64,000 nucleotides of DNA, taken from Spongilla lacustris. Its lineage: Eukaryota > Porifera > Demospongiae > Spongillida > Spongillidae. The stretch spans positions 4,704,179-4,768,178 of the forward strand of contig OX442428.1 in NCBI GenBank assembly GCA_949361645.1, given 5' to 3'. Below the pieces are notes generated by a model, which did no database searches, was not told the origin of the DNA, and saw only the letters and a program-made list of their open reading frames with translations. Both the position numbers and the translations under genes were made by a program. This document shows positions 1 through 10,454 of this stretch, in pieces. Positions within the stretch are counted from its first letter, which is position 1; each line of letters begins with the position of its first letter.

Positions 1-1
1 T

Positions 2-1876
2 ATTCAAACTGACCATAATTCTCTCTGTTAGCTGCAGAATTTCAAAGATCCTCAGGGCCAGATTGCTTGTTGGCTTGAAATTCTTGCAGAATATGACTTC
101 ACCATTCAAAATCGGCCTGGGCTGAAACACAGCAACGCAGATGCACTGTCAAGACTGCCCTGCAAGCAATGTGGCCATCAAGATTCCGAGGCAACTGCAG
201 CCCCTTCAGAGATGAAGAAAGAAGAAAGCAATGACGTCACAAACAGTGTTACGGAGGCATTTCAGGCATTGAGTAGTTGGGTACCTGTTCTACCATTCTT
301 CGATCAAAAGCGGGAGCAGCAGTCAGATCCAGATTTAACGCAAGTTACCGCATGGATTGTAAATGGAAATGTTCTCACCAAATTTCCCAGTTATGGCAGT
401 TACTGGTTCCAAACCTTGTGGGCACAGAGTAGCCACCTTATGCTTCAGGATGGAGTTCTCTACAGGCGATGGGAAGACGTTCTTGGAAAGGGGCTTAATA
501 AGCATCTGCAGTTTGTGCTACCAAAAGCCTTGGTAAAAACCATTTTACAGGAATGTCACGACTCACCAAGTGGTAGTCATCTTGGCATGACAAAGACACT
601 GGAAAAGATTCGATCTAGGCTCTACTGGCCAGGCCAACGCAAGGACGTAGAAGACTGGTGCAAGGGTTGCGAGATGTGTGCGTCTAGAAAATCTCCATCA
701 ACAAAAAGACGAGCCCCGTTACAGATCGACTATACCGGGTGTCCACTACAACGAGTTGCCATGGACATAATGGGCCCCCTGCCACTAACCGACAGAGGTA
801 ACAAGTATGTACTGGTTGTGGGGGACTACTTTATAAAATGGGTTGAAGCGTATGCCATGCCTAATATGGAAGCTGGGACTGTGGCTGAACTATTTGTGTC
901 GCGTTTTGTGTGCCAGTTTGGTGTACCAGACGTTCTTCACACCGATCAAGGATGAAATTTCGAATCTGCTTTGCTAAAGGAAGTGTGCCAGCTACTGGGA
1001 GTGGTCATAACGAGAACTACCCCTTACCACCCTCAATCAGACGGTTTGGTCGAGAGATTCAATCGTACTTTGTTGAACCTCCTTAGCATGGCTGCTTCAG
1101 AGAATGAACGTGACTGGGACTTACATATTCCAATGGTGATGATGGCATACCGGACTAGTGTGCAGGAATCTACTGGCTGCACGCCATTCTATTTGATGTT
1201 TGGACGAGAAGGGCGTCTTCCTGCTTATGTAATGTTTCGTCTTCCTTCTTCCCCTATGCAGGTGAAGAAGTACGCTCAAGACATGTGGTTTTGCATGGAG
1301 CAGGCTTATCAGCTTGTTCGCGACCGTCTGCAGCTACAACAGCGACGTCAGAAGGCTCTATATGACAGAACGACAAATCGATCACTGTATGCAATTGGTG
1401 ATCACGTGTGGCTCCATTGTCCAGCTGTGCCCAAAGGGAAGTCGGCGAAGCGTCATCGCTACTGGCAGGGCCCATATAAGGTGATAGATGTGCTAGGGAA
1501 AGTACTCTTTAAAATCCAACACAGAGATCATCCCAGAAAGTAATGTGTCGTACATTTCGATAGGCTGAAACCCTACATGTACGTACATTCATCAAAGAGG
1601 GATGAAGAACTAGAAGTACCACCCCCTCAGCGTTCGAGTACTGGCGAGCAGGAAGATGACGTTGAAATTGAAATTATTCCTGGGGAACGACCTGATCAGC
1701 GTCAAAACGATCCAGTGGACCATGAGGAGGTTCCTGTTGAGCCCCAGGAAGTAGTAGTCGAAGAGGACGGGGAGGTCGAGCAACAGCAGGCTGCACCGGG
1801 AGAAGAAATAGCGTACGTAGTTATTATATCATGCACGCACATGCGCAGTAGTATTCATTGCGCATATATATACTAA
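2..1876 (+). pseudogene. Ty3/gypsy pol fragment (RNase H end, integrase, tail)
   Basis: This is the 3' part of a Ty3/gypsy retrotransposon pol, cut by the left edge of the window. One reading frame carries the end of RNase H (TDHNSL near position 8 and the NADALSRLP signature near 136-162). The HHCC integrase zinc finger follows (H..H near 556-585, CxxC near 667-681), then the DDE core (the MDIMGPL aspartate near 762, HTDQG near 938-952, the catalytic Glu in GLVERFNRT near 1046-1072) and a basic tail with HFDRLKP. The frame is broken by TAG at 29-31, TGA at 953-955 between DQG and NFES, and TAA at 1541-1543 just before CVVHFDRL. All three lie inside otherwise conserved motifs, so this copy cannot make a full protein. 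Family assignment is firm. The acidic tail 1577-1876 stays open in the same frame. Confidence 0.95.
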
Positions 1877-2276
1877 TGTAAGTGTACGTAATATCAGTCT
1901 GGTGATTAAAGCTGGTCTTTCTCACACAAGTATATTTCCCAACTCAAAAGAAATTGAATTACAACATCATGCATGTACATGTTCTGCATGACATATGATC
2001 GAGTCACTTTTTGCTCTTTTTGTTCCTTGGTGACAGTTTTTAGTTTTTACTCATATTTATATTTATCAGGATATCCTGGGCTATGGTTAAGAATATTGCA
2101 TGTAAAATGCTTGTGCATGACAACTAAAAACATGCACACAAAGTTGAAGAGTTGCAAAATGTATTATAATATACAAAATGGATATGCATGTATAGTAGTA
2201 ATCCACATCCATGACAATTAACCTCACAATTAACCATGTATAGCATGCATATGAGATCACTACAAAATATATATAT
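1877..2276. other. AT-rich non-coding stretch; possible 3' LTR remnant of the gypsy element
   Basis: No gene is visible. The first part (to about 1930) contains a GATTAAAGC-like polyadenylation region and would be the expected place for the 3' LTR of the preceding gypsy element. The 5' LTR lies outside the window, so LTR limits cannot be set. Confidence 0.3.
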
Positions 2277-2530
2277 ATGACAAGCTTAATTGTCATAAAC
2301 TTCATTCAATCTTACAACCAACTACAACCTTCTACAACCATATGACAAGCTTGTCATAAACTGCGTTCAATGTTACAACCTTCTACAACCATATGACTAG
2401 CTTGTCATAGACTGCTTTGACATTCTTACAGCCAACTACAACCTATCTGCAACTTTCACCAACCATTCAAACAAGCATGTTTATCTGACAAGGTTGTAAA
2501 CAAGGTTGCCGCAACCATGTGGCAGGCTTG
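2277..2530. repeat. Degenerate tandem repeat built on CAACC and a GACAAGCTTGTCATAAAC-like core
   Basis: About four imperfect units of roughly 60-70 bp are seen. Each has a palindromic ACAAGCTTGT-like core followed by CATAAACTG and several CTACAACC words. The last unit runs to about 2530, where the RecQ pseudogene begins on the other strand. Confidence 0.6.
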
Positions 2531-3376
2531 TCACAAGCTGGCCATTTTTACTTGGGTGGGTCTGTTGGGTACATCCACAACATTAACAGGGTTGTCCATC
2601 CCAAGAATACGGCTTATGGCTCTTTGTGATTTGATAGTAGCTGTAGCTGTTAGAGCCATCACATTTACCCTTTGTGGTAAAATACTCCTCAAAGTACCCA
2701 GCTGAGAGAAAGCTACTCTGTACGCTTCACCCCTATATTGGCAAAGAGGAACGCAGGGCAGGTACTTTAAACAGTGTGTATGTGCTTGAATTGGAACTGA
2801 CCATGTCTTCACACAATGAGTCACATCTACAACAAGGCCAACAAAATGCTCTTGATATTCTGAGCTGGATATAATGTCATTCCAGCGCTCGTCGCATAAT
2901 ATAATCTCAGGGCTAACAAAAACTAACTAGTACTCACCCCTGTAAAGCTTACCCTCCATATGATTAGGAAAAACCCTCCTGCAATGCTTCGCTTTCTTAC
3001 ACAGCAGTAATATTCCTCTCCATCGTACTTCTAACTTGATCCTGCATCAATGATATCAAAAGGCTCACCACAAGGACGATCGTGTGTTCCGATGTTAGTT
3101 GCTTGAACACCTCAGGAAGGATTGTGAAGCACAACAACTTCCCACTGCCAGTTGACAAACAAATATGGCTAGGCCTTTTACAAAGCTAGTGATGACAGTC
3201 TTCTGATGAAGGCGTAGCATTGGGTATCCTAACTTCAAAACAGCGCATACCCCAGCAACAGCGAAAACCAATAACTGTATGATGCTTGGAATGTAATTAA
3301 AACACCATTTATATAGGATATCACATGACTGTGGGAGTGCCACATGACTGCTAGCATCTGATTGGTAGCGACACAA
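2531..3376 (-). pseudogene. RecQ-family DNA helicase pseudogene
   Basis: Read on the minus strand, pieces of a RecQ/BLM-type DExH helicase appear in the correct order. First is the region before motif I (LGYPMLRLHQKTVITSFVKG, 3376-3150). The Walker A site is degenerate (QLAVGS instead of a P-loop). After a frame change come motif Ia (VFKQLTSEHTIVLVVSLL) and MQDQVRSTMERNITAV (about 3125-3010). Next is SPEIILCDERWNDII with an upstream stop (about 2925-2880), then motif II as VVDVTH where DEAH is expected. A 69-bp GT-AG intron (about 2736-2804) would join TW to GEAYRVAFSQLG, and motif III LTATAT follows. Loss of the P-loop and of the DEAH glutamate plus frame breaks mark it as dead. Intact relatives would act as ATP-dependent 3'-5' DNA helicases. 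Confidence 0.8.
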
Positions 3377-3549
3377 AATTCTTTCGCTGTGCTACGGAAT
3401 TCGACCCATTTTCGCCAGATGTATAAACCATTTATACGTCTGGGTACGACATTATGCCAAAATAGCTTCCTTATGCTATAGACCAGAGAGCTTGCTTCAG
3501 AATTTCAAAAAACAGTATGCTGCTACAAAGAGTGTTGAAGGGTTAGATA
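3377..3549. other. Partial copy of the tandem-array repeat, left flank of the IS630-like transposon
   Basis: The words AGAGAGCTTGCTTCAGAAT (about 3486) and GTATGCTGCTA (about 3514) recur near 8751 and 9799 inside the tandem array. GAGTGTTGAAGGGTTAGATA (3530-3549) recurs at 7391-7410. This is therefore a truncated array unit into which the transposon at 3550 was inserted. Confidence 0.75.
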
Positions 3550-4572
3550 CAGTGAAGATCATGGTAGTTGTCGGGAAAAAAAAATTACATAAAGTTTATG
3601 TTCACTTGATTTTAAAACAACAACTAAATACGATATCATGAATTTAAAAGTACAGTTGCATTTCCCTACACGCAACAACAGAAAATATGCGTCACGTGAC
3701 TATCACGCTCCATAACTTTCGCTTTCTGTCACCTCAGTCTTGTTACACGATTTTTCCTTCATATCTTCACTCAGGGTCAACGAATTGAGATGATTATTGG
3801 AATGTAGCTTCAGCATAAATATGCAAACAATTTGGCCGAGTCAGATTCTGAACCCGGGAAACAGTTTGCGTACTTTCGAACGATGCGTAGTTTTTGAGGA
3901 CTGAAAGTGTTAGCACATTATTTTCGCCAAACGCTAGGTTTACGGTAGGTGAGGCTATCAGTTGTTTCGATGGATGCCTAATGCATCTTTCGAACCCCTT
4001 TTCCTAATGTAATTGCAACATTTTACTTCAGAAATCGTGTTTACAAAGTTCTAGACCAACAAAGTGCACCATCTTTTGATGAATTTCATTACGAGCTGGT
4101 ATTATTAACGGTTATTGTTTTATGGCGGACGAAGCAGGTAAACAAAGTGAAAACGGTTCTTTTCAGAACCACTCGCAATCGAGCTCCAAAGCCCAGCGGA
4201 GAGCAAGACAAGGGGCGGAATGTACATGGGCATCGCTGAAGGCCAGGAAGGCTCCGAGAGGTGACCCCTACGCTGGCGTTACGGCACAGCGGTCGTCTTC
4301 GAGTAATGCTAAAAAGCACTGCAGAAGGACCAGCAGTACTATTCAGGAAAGCGCAGGGAAGGAACTTGATGCTCTTGCAGTGCACATGCCAAATTTGTCA
4401 GACAGTGATGCAAGAACCCTAGCTCTCCGAATGTTTTACATCGAAGTGTCCAACGGAATGTCTGCAGGTGACGCTGAGGCCAATGTTAGCCAGATGTTTT
4501 TGGTCAGTCCTAGAACAGTACAGCGGTGGGTTATATTGTGGGAAAACAGTGGAGAAGAGGCATTACAAGATG
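3550..4572. repeat. Left terminal inverted repeat of the IS630-like element
   Basis: This 1,023-bp segment matches the reverse complement of 6083-7118 with only scattered differences and small indels. It spans the 5' non-coding region and the start of the transposase gene, and ends shortly after the helix-turn-helix codons at about 4572, where the two arms diverge. Confidence 0.9.
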
Positions 4573-6092
4573 GTCGTAGTGCAAAGGAAGCTAGCGATTT
4601 GGATCCATCAATCCTCTTATCGTGTCCTGATTTTGTTTTTGAACTGAGAAGTTGGATCAAGGAGAAAATAGCAAAAGGTGGTAAAAACGAAGAAGGCTAC
4701 TTAACTATACACCAAATTCAACAGTACATAAACGACGAACTTTTAAAGGACGAAGATGTTCCGACCGAGGTACTTGATATGCATGAAGAAAGGTATCACT
4801 CGCGTGAGATCTCACGTATGACTGTTCTTCGATGGGCACATAAGTTAGGTTTTAAGTGGGCTGACTCATCAGCAGCACCATTCTGCGATCGCCATGAAGA
4901 TGAAGATGTGGTTTCATATCGCAAAGAATGGGTTGATGCAATGCTGTCATTAAAACCCCGTCTTCCAGTATTTAATGAGTTAACTGGAAAGCATGAATGG
5001 CCTAATCTTACACCAGGAGAAAGACCACTTCTTCATGGTAATCATGACGAAGCCATCTTGTATGCCAATCAGGGGAGTCGTTTTGCATGGGTATCCAATG
5101 AAAGGTATCACCTCAAGCCCAAAGGGGAGGGAACCAGCATTATGGTAAGTGGTGTGTCTGTGGCATGTCATGGCTGGTTAGGGCTCGAGACAATAGAACC
5201 AAAAACAGATGGCACATGGAGCCACATCAACATAATGCAAAATGTGCATAAAGTGCTTGACGAGTTCGAAGAGCAATTCCCAGGATGTCAGCTGCTCCTA
5301 ACATACGACAATGCCCCAAGTCATGTGGCTAGGAGAAATGGTGCTCTGTCATCCAAACAAATGAACAAAAGTGATGGGGGTGCACAACCCGTCATCACTC
5401 AAATGGGCTGGTTCCATAGGCCAGATCCTGTTTCTGGCATTCCAGTAAGAGTCCAGCAGCAGATGTGGTACCCAGGACCAGGTGGAGCACCCATTGCAAA
5501 GGGTGCTTTAACAATATGCAGAGAACGTGGTTTGGCAGGTATTGATACATGTATGAAGCGTGATGAACTCCGGTCACTTCTTGGTAACCAGCCAGATTTT
5601 GCAAGTGTAAAACCTGAGTTGCAAGAGGCTGTAGAGGAGCGTGGACACATTCTGCTCTTTGGACCTAAGTGCCACCCGGAATGTATGCCTATTGAGATGT
5701 GCTGGGCACATGTTAAGCAGTACTGTAGGCAGCACTGTGGTAACAGTATTGTAGCTCTCCGAAAAAGCCTCCAGTATGCACTGTCAGTGCAACATCTCTC
5801 AGTGAAGAAGCTTCACACAGCTTTCTCAGACCATTGTTGGAAATGGATCGAAGCCTATTCAAAAGAATCAAATGGCTTGGCTGTGTATGAAGCATTGGAA
5901 GCATTGAAAAAACTCATCGCCATCATCGAAAAGGAAGCAACAAGGAAGTCCCCGTACCAGTGCAGGTTATCCAATGACAACATTATAATTCATAATACAC
6001 ATTCATACATGTATGCACACACATCAATGATCATATGTACACGTATATACACATTTGGTTTCATTATTCTGTCACACATGGTCATCTTGTAA
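4122..6092 (+). CDS. IS630/Tc1-like DDE transposase (656 aa)
   Basis: The predicted protein would cut and join the ends of the surrounding element. A Ser/Arg-rich N-terminus is followed by a helix-turn-helix (about residues 115-150, SPRTVQRW). The RNase-H-like catalytic core shows D309 in HDEAILYAN, D396 in YDNAPSH and E525 in PIEMCWAH, the DDE triad of the IS630/Tc1/mariner superfamily. The overall pattern (KPKGEG, LLTYDNA, MWYPG, ERG, NQPDF, FGPKCHPE) is like a long transposase type best known to me from fungal genomes as 'DDE superfamily endonuclease'. The Zator group is an alternative label I cannot exclude. The frame is uninterrupted. The last 40 residues, rich in His/Ile/Met, run to the edge of the right repeat and may be a read-through tail. 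ATG at 4122 (MADEAGKQ) is supported by the same start in the right repeat. Confidence 0.9.
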   Translation: MADEAGKQSENGSFQNHSQSSSKAQRRARQGAECTWASLKARKAPRGDPYAGVTAQRSSSSNAKKHCRRTSSTIQESAGKELDALAVHMPNLSDSDARTLALRMFYIEVSNGMSAGDAEANVSQMFLVSPRTVQRWVILWENSGEEALQDGRSAKEASDLDPSILLSCPDFVFELRSWIKEKIAKGGKNEEGYLTIHQIQQYINDELLKDEDVPTEVLDMHEERYHSREISRMTVLRWAHKLGFKWADSSAAPFCDRHEDEDVVSYRKEWVDAMLSLKPRLPVFNELTGKHEWPNLTPGERPLLHGNHDEAILYANQGSRFAWVSNERYHLKPKGEGTSIMVSGVSVACHGWLGLETIEPKTDGTWSHINIMQNVHKVLDEFEEQFPGCQLLLTYDNAPSHVARRNGALSSKQMNKSDGGAQPVITQMGWFHRPDPVSGIPVRVQQQMWYPGPGGAPIAKGALTICRERGLAGIDTCMKRDELRSLLGNQPDFASVKPELQEAVEERGHILLFGPKCHPECMPIEMCWAHVKQYCRQHCGNSIVALRKSLQYALSVQHLSVKKLHTAFSDHCWKWIEAYSKESNGLAVYEALEALKKLIAIIEKEATRKSPYQCRLSNDNIIIHNTHSYMYAHTSMIICTRIYTFGFIILSHMVIL

Positions 6093-7118
6093 TCCCTCTT
6101 CTCCACTGTTTTCCCACAAAGTAACCCACCGCGCTGTACTGTTCTAGGACTGACCAAAAACATCTGGCTAACATTGGCCTCAGCGTCACCTGCAGACATT
6201 CCGTTGGACACTTCAATGTAAAACATTCGGAGAGCTAGGGTTCTTGCATCACTGTCTGACAAATTTGGCATGTGCACTGCAAGAGCATCAAGTTCCTTCC
6301 CTGCGCTTTCTAGAATAGTACTGCTGGTCCTTCTGCAGTGCTTTTTAGCATTACTCGAAGACGACCACCGTGCCGTAGCGCCAGCGTAGGGGTCACCTCT
6401 CGGAGCCTTCCTGGCCTTCAGCGATGCCCATGTACACTCCGCCCCTTGTCTTGTTCTCCGCTGGGCTTTAGAGCTCGATTGCGAGTGGTTCTGAAGCGAA
6501 CAGTTTTCACTTTGTTTACCCACTTCGTCCGCCATACAACAATAACAGTTAATAATACCAGCTCGTAATGAAATTCATCATTAAGATGGTGCGCTTTTTG
6601 GTCTAGAACTTTGTAAACACGATTTCTGAAGTAAAACGTTGCAATTACATTAGGAAAAGGGGTTCGAAAGATGCATTAGGCATCCATCGAAACAACTGAT
6701 AGCCTCACCTACCGTAAACCTAGCGTTTGGCGAAAATAATGTGCTAACACTTTCAGTCCTCAAAAACTACGCATCGTTCGAAAGTACGCAAACTGTTTCC
6801 CGGGTTCAAAATCTGACTCGGCCAAATTGTTTGCATATTTATGCTGAAGCTACATTCCAATAATCATCTCAATTCGTTGACCCTGAGTGAAGATATGAAG
6901 GAAAAATCGTGTAACAAGACTGAGGTGACAGAAAGCGAAAGTTATGGAGCATGATAGTCACGTGACGCATATTTTCTGTTGTTGCATGTAGGTAAATGCC
7001 TACCCCATGCAACTGTACTTTTAAATTCATGATATTGTATTTAGTTGTTGTTTTAAAATCAAGTGAACATAAACTTTATGTAATTTTTTTTTTCCGACAA
7101 CTACCATGATCTCCACTG
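6083..7118. repeat. Right terminal inverted repeat of the IS630-like element
   Basis: Reverse-complement partner of 3550-4572, 1,036 bp, with small indels. It ends ...CACTG followed by the TA target duplication. Confidence 0.9.
6092..6535 (-). pseudogene. Second, truncated copy of the transposase N-terminus inside the right repeat
   Basis: Starting at ATG 6535 the minus strand reads MADEVGKQSENCSLQNH and continues collinearly with residues 1 to about 135 of the transposase. It then loses frame near the helix-turn-helix (RTVQRGGL in place of RTVQRWVI). It arises because the inverted repeat includes the gene start. If transcribed from the right end, it would give an N-terminal fragment lacking the catalytic core, or antisense RNA to the main gene. 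Confidence 0.8.
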
Positions 7119-7962
7119 TATACATCTTGTTCATAATGTGACAACTGGTCATAATCACCTGGAGGCAGAACTTTGGGATCAATGTAAGTGTGGGTTGTGT
7201 GAGGTTTAGAACATAGCAAAAATATATGGTCTATCCAAAATCAAACTTGGACTTTGCATGTCAGCAAACTGCTCGCCACCGTGAGGGAAGAGGTGGGGCA
7301 TAACTATTGGAAACCATAATAACTATTGCAAACTTTAAAGAATGCTATTGTATCACGTGCCACCACACTATCATCTGAGAGCAGCAAGATGAGTGTTGAA
7401 GGGTTAGATATACATGTATATATGTACATAATAAAAGCTAGAGAGCATAATTGAATCCGTTGTAAAAAAAAAACACATCTTGGAGAACATTTCAGGCATG
7501 TTGGTTGGTGTTTGAGCACCAGTAACCTTTTAAAATGACATCTTTTCTATTTTCAAGTGAGAACTAGCCACAATCACCTGGAGGCAGCAGGTTGGGTGCA
7601 ATGAATGCTGAAAGGTATATGATATCAAATGGCACTATTATACACACAATGCTTGTAATGAATGCTTTTGTATGCAACCAGTTGACTGGGAAGAGTGCTG
7701 CAAGGTAAAATATGCATGCTTGTAGAGGTTTTTTTTCAATACCCATAATCATTTTCCACAGTGGATGTGGTAAAGCAATTGGCCAAAAGAGTGAGCGAAT
7801 AGACAATTACTGATCAATAGACTGCTGACCACATGTCTATGTGTACCGATTCGTATTATGGTTGGATGTAATGCAGTTTAGACACTATTCTAAGTGAAGC
7901 ACAAAATAGATGTCTCTCGGTCTATAGAAGCTGAAGTCGCTAGTATAGATACCTACATGAAC

Positions 7963-8110
7963 ATGGCTGAGTAGCTGACTGACTGTGAGCTAGCTGAGGA
8001 GCTGCGTTTCTCTAAAGTGGCAGCACCTATCCTGGACACCACCAGTGGCCTTCACAAGACGAGAAGATGGCCCAAGCCATGGCTGGCTGGGCAAAGGGTT
8101 ATCAGGGCAG
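7963..8110 (+). pseudogene. LEM-like domain remnant (unit 1)
   Basis: One frame reads LTDCELAEELRFSKVAAPILDTTSG, which resembles a LEM domain (LTDEEL..EL......GPI..TTR..YE.KL). The unit 3 copy (11170-11320) preserves GPILDTTRGLYERKLAQ after a frame break, and this supports the match. LEM domains bind BAF-type chromatin proteins in characterised cases. Here only a fragment remains, with an upstream stop. The call rests on short similarity. Confidence 0.45.
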
Positions 8111-8228
8111 TGGTGATGGGGAGGATGGGGGGGGTGTGTTGGTGATGGGGAGGGGCATTTTCTCCGTTTTATCTGTTAGAGGTTAACCACATTATAATTC
8201 TGACTGGCAATGATTTTTGTATATTTAG

Positions 8229-8357
8229 GTTACTTTCTTTGGGGAACCTGGTGTCAATACTGGTGGCCCCACCAAGTTATTTCCAAATCAAGCAGCAGTA
8301 TCCTTACTATGTGGAGAGATGCTGAAGTTTTCCAATATGAATATGCCAGTATTTAAG
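8229..8357 (+). pseudogene. HECT-domain exon, unit 1
   Basis: After a TTTAG acceptor the frame reads VTFFGEPGVNTGGP, then LFPNQAAVSLLCGE, ending in AAG|GTA. This is the start of the HECT N-lobe as in G2E3-like ubiquitin ligases (F.GE.A.D.GGP..E). Unit 2 contains a six-codon segment (RQEIFR) missing here, so this copy has an in-frame deletion. Downstream HECT exons with the catalytic cysteine are not found. Confidence 0.7.
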
Positions 8358-8967
8358 GTACAAAAATGTTTGTATCATGTTATGTATACGGAGCACTTCA
8401 AATGTCATAATGCTTGATTTGATATGTTTAGACAGAACCAGACAATGACTTCATATGTCACAGTAATATATTTATGCAAAGCCACTCGTGCAAAGCTCAT
8501 AGCTTATCTTGGGAAAATACACTGTATGTTTGATATTGAGTGCTTGTTTTAGAAAAGCAAAAGCATTTTTATAAAGAGCATTATCTAAACAACATAGAAA
8601 CAAAAGACTTGTAAAAGCAAGGGCTGAAAGGAAGTGGAAAATCTGTTTATGATGTTTAGAGTAGTCTGGAATAAGATTTGAGGATGCTGGAATTAACGTA
8701 AAATAGTGTGACTTAACGCCAAAAAAACTTCCTCATGCTATAGACTAGAGAGCTTGCTTCAGAATGTTAAGTAACAGTATGCTGCTATGTAATGCACGGC
8801 TGAATAAAACTAAGCAAAGAGGAAATTCCCAACGTAACTTACTTGACACTGCAGTCATTGGCATCCATGGCTCACGAGTGGAGAGAAGAGCTTGTTGACG
8901 AGGTAACAAAGTTGATGACACAAACAGCTGATAGAGGATCCAAAGAAAGAGGAAGGTGGGGGCATGC

Positions 8968-10454
8968 AAACTTTGGGATCGATGTAGGTGTGGCTTGCGT
9001 GAGGTTTAGAACATAGTTAAAATAGATATAACCCTATGGTCTATCCAAAATCAAATCTGGAATTTGCACGTCAGCAAACTGCTGGACACAGTGAGGGAAG
9101 AGGTGGTACTTAACTATTGCAAACTGTAATAATTGCTATTGTATCATGTGCCACCACACTCCATCAGGGCAGTGGTGATGGGGAGGATGGGGAAGGTGTG
9201 TTGGTGATGGGGAGGGACATTTGATCTGTTAAAGGTTAACTACATTATAATTCTGACTGGCAATGATTTTTGTATTTAGGTTACTTTCTTTGGGGAACCT
9301 GCTGTCGATACTAGTGGCCCTCGCCAAGAAATTTTCAGGTTGTTTCCAAATCAAGCAGCAGTATCCTTACTATGTGGAGAGACGGTGAAGTTGTTCGCTA
9401 TCAATATGCCAGCATTACAGGTCAAATTTGCAACTAAAATGTTTGTATCATTGTATACAGAGCACTTCAAATGTCACAATGCTTGATTTTACTACATTTA
9501 GACTGAACCAGACAATGACTTCATATGTCACAGTAATATATTTATGCAAAGCTGATAGCTGATCTTGGGACCATGGGACCATACACTGTATATTTGATAC
9601 TGAGTGCTTAAGCAAATGCTATTCCTATACAGAATTTTGTCTGAAACTAACGACTTGTGTGAACAAGGGCTGAAAGAAAGTGAAAAATCTATCTCTGATG
9701 TTTAGAGTAGTCTGCAACAAGATTTGAGGATGCTGGAACTAACATAAAATAGTGTAACTGAATGCCAAAAAAAAAACTTCCTCTGGCTATAGACTAGGGA
9801 GCTTGCTTCAGAATTTAATAAACAGTATGCTGCTATGTAATGCATGGCCAAAGTAAAGAGGAACTGCCCAAAAATATTATTGCTCTGAACATGATGTTGA
9901 ATGACAGAAGTCATTGAGCATACTAGTATAGTTAAAAAGGGAGAAGCTAAGTCTGCACGCATCCTGCATGCAATTGTCATGCCATATCTAAGTCCAGAAG
10001 AAATTGTATCTCAGATTAACAATCCCTTACAGTGACCGTAGATAGATTAGCAATGATATGATTTTGGCTTAGCTCAGGACATAATTTACAGGTACATGTA
10101 CCTCTGGGGGTATTCTACGAGGGTGCAAGAATATGTGCAGATTACAGGGACTGCTAAGGCCTGTAATTCAGTCCCAATACAGGATGTTTAAACGTACCAT
10201 AAGCTGATATTTTAGTGTCCTACCGCTAACTTTTAATAAGCTGTTTTAGCAATAAGGCATCTAAAATGGTGTTCTTGACGATGACAAATAAAAAGCAAAC
10301 AGTCTTTGAGAAATATGGAGAATCAGTTGGTGACACTGCAGTCATTGGCATCCGAGGCTCACAAGTGGAGAGAAGAGCTTGCTGGTGAGGTAACAAAGTT
10401 GTTGATGACACACAAAGCCGTTAGAGGATCCAAAGAAAGGGGAGGGGGCATGTA
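8968..10454 (+). repeat. Tandem array unit 2
   Basis: Second copy of the unit. Relative to unit 1 it lacks the block between the CCACCACACT word (7361 in unit 1, 9153 here) and the GGCAGTGGTGATGGGG word (about 8104 in unit 1, about 9167 here), so the LEM-like part is gone. Its HECT exon is the best preserved. It also has extra sequence near 9880-10310 that unit 1 lacks. Confidence 0.85.
9280..9420 (+). pseudogene. HECT-domain exon, unit 2 (best copy)
   Basis: A 141-bp exon with a TATTTAG acceptor and CAG|GTCAAA donor. Its 47 codons are open and read VTFFGEPAVDTSGPRQEIFR, then LFPNQAAVSLLCGE, ending with NMPALQ. The pattern F-GE-AVD-GP-RE-F-RL and N-PALQ is characteristic of the N-lobe start of HECT E3 ligases of the G2E3-like group that is expanded in sponges and cnidarians. 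No flanking exons that complete the domain could be read, so I treat it as part of a decayed gene. Confidence 0.75.

Larger units (their letters stand above)
3550..7118 (+). mobile_element. IS630/Tc1/mariner-like DNA transposon with about 1-kb terminal inverted repeats
   Basis: The element begins CAGTG(A)AGATCATGG at 3550 and ends with its reverse complement at 7118. It is flanked by TA dinucleotides (3548-3549 and 7119-7120), as expected for the IS630/Tc1/mariner superfamily. Joining the flanks through one TA gives GGTTAGATATACAT, which is found uninterrupted at 7401-7414 in a neighbouring array copy. This confirms both the borders and the TA duplication. It carries one long transposase gene (4122-6092) whose first 150 or so codons lie inside the left repeat. 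The element is 3,569 bp. Confidence 0.9.
7170..8967 (+). repeat. Tandem array unit 1 (decayed HECT-ligase gene unit)
   Basis: The unit begins with AACTTTGGGATC.ATGTAAG and ends where the same landmark recurs at 8968. Landmarks shared with units 2 and 3 include GTCTATCCAAAATCAAA, AGTGAGGGAAGAGGTGG, GATCCAAAGAAAG and CACTGCAGTCATTGGCATCC. Unit 1 is the most complete copy (about 1.8 kb) and holds the LEM-like segment and one HECT exon. Confidence 0.85.

Noticed and set aside
1254..1475. Minus-strand ORF opposite the gypsy integrase
   Set aside because: Shadow of the pol reading frame.
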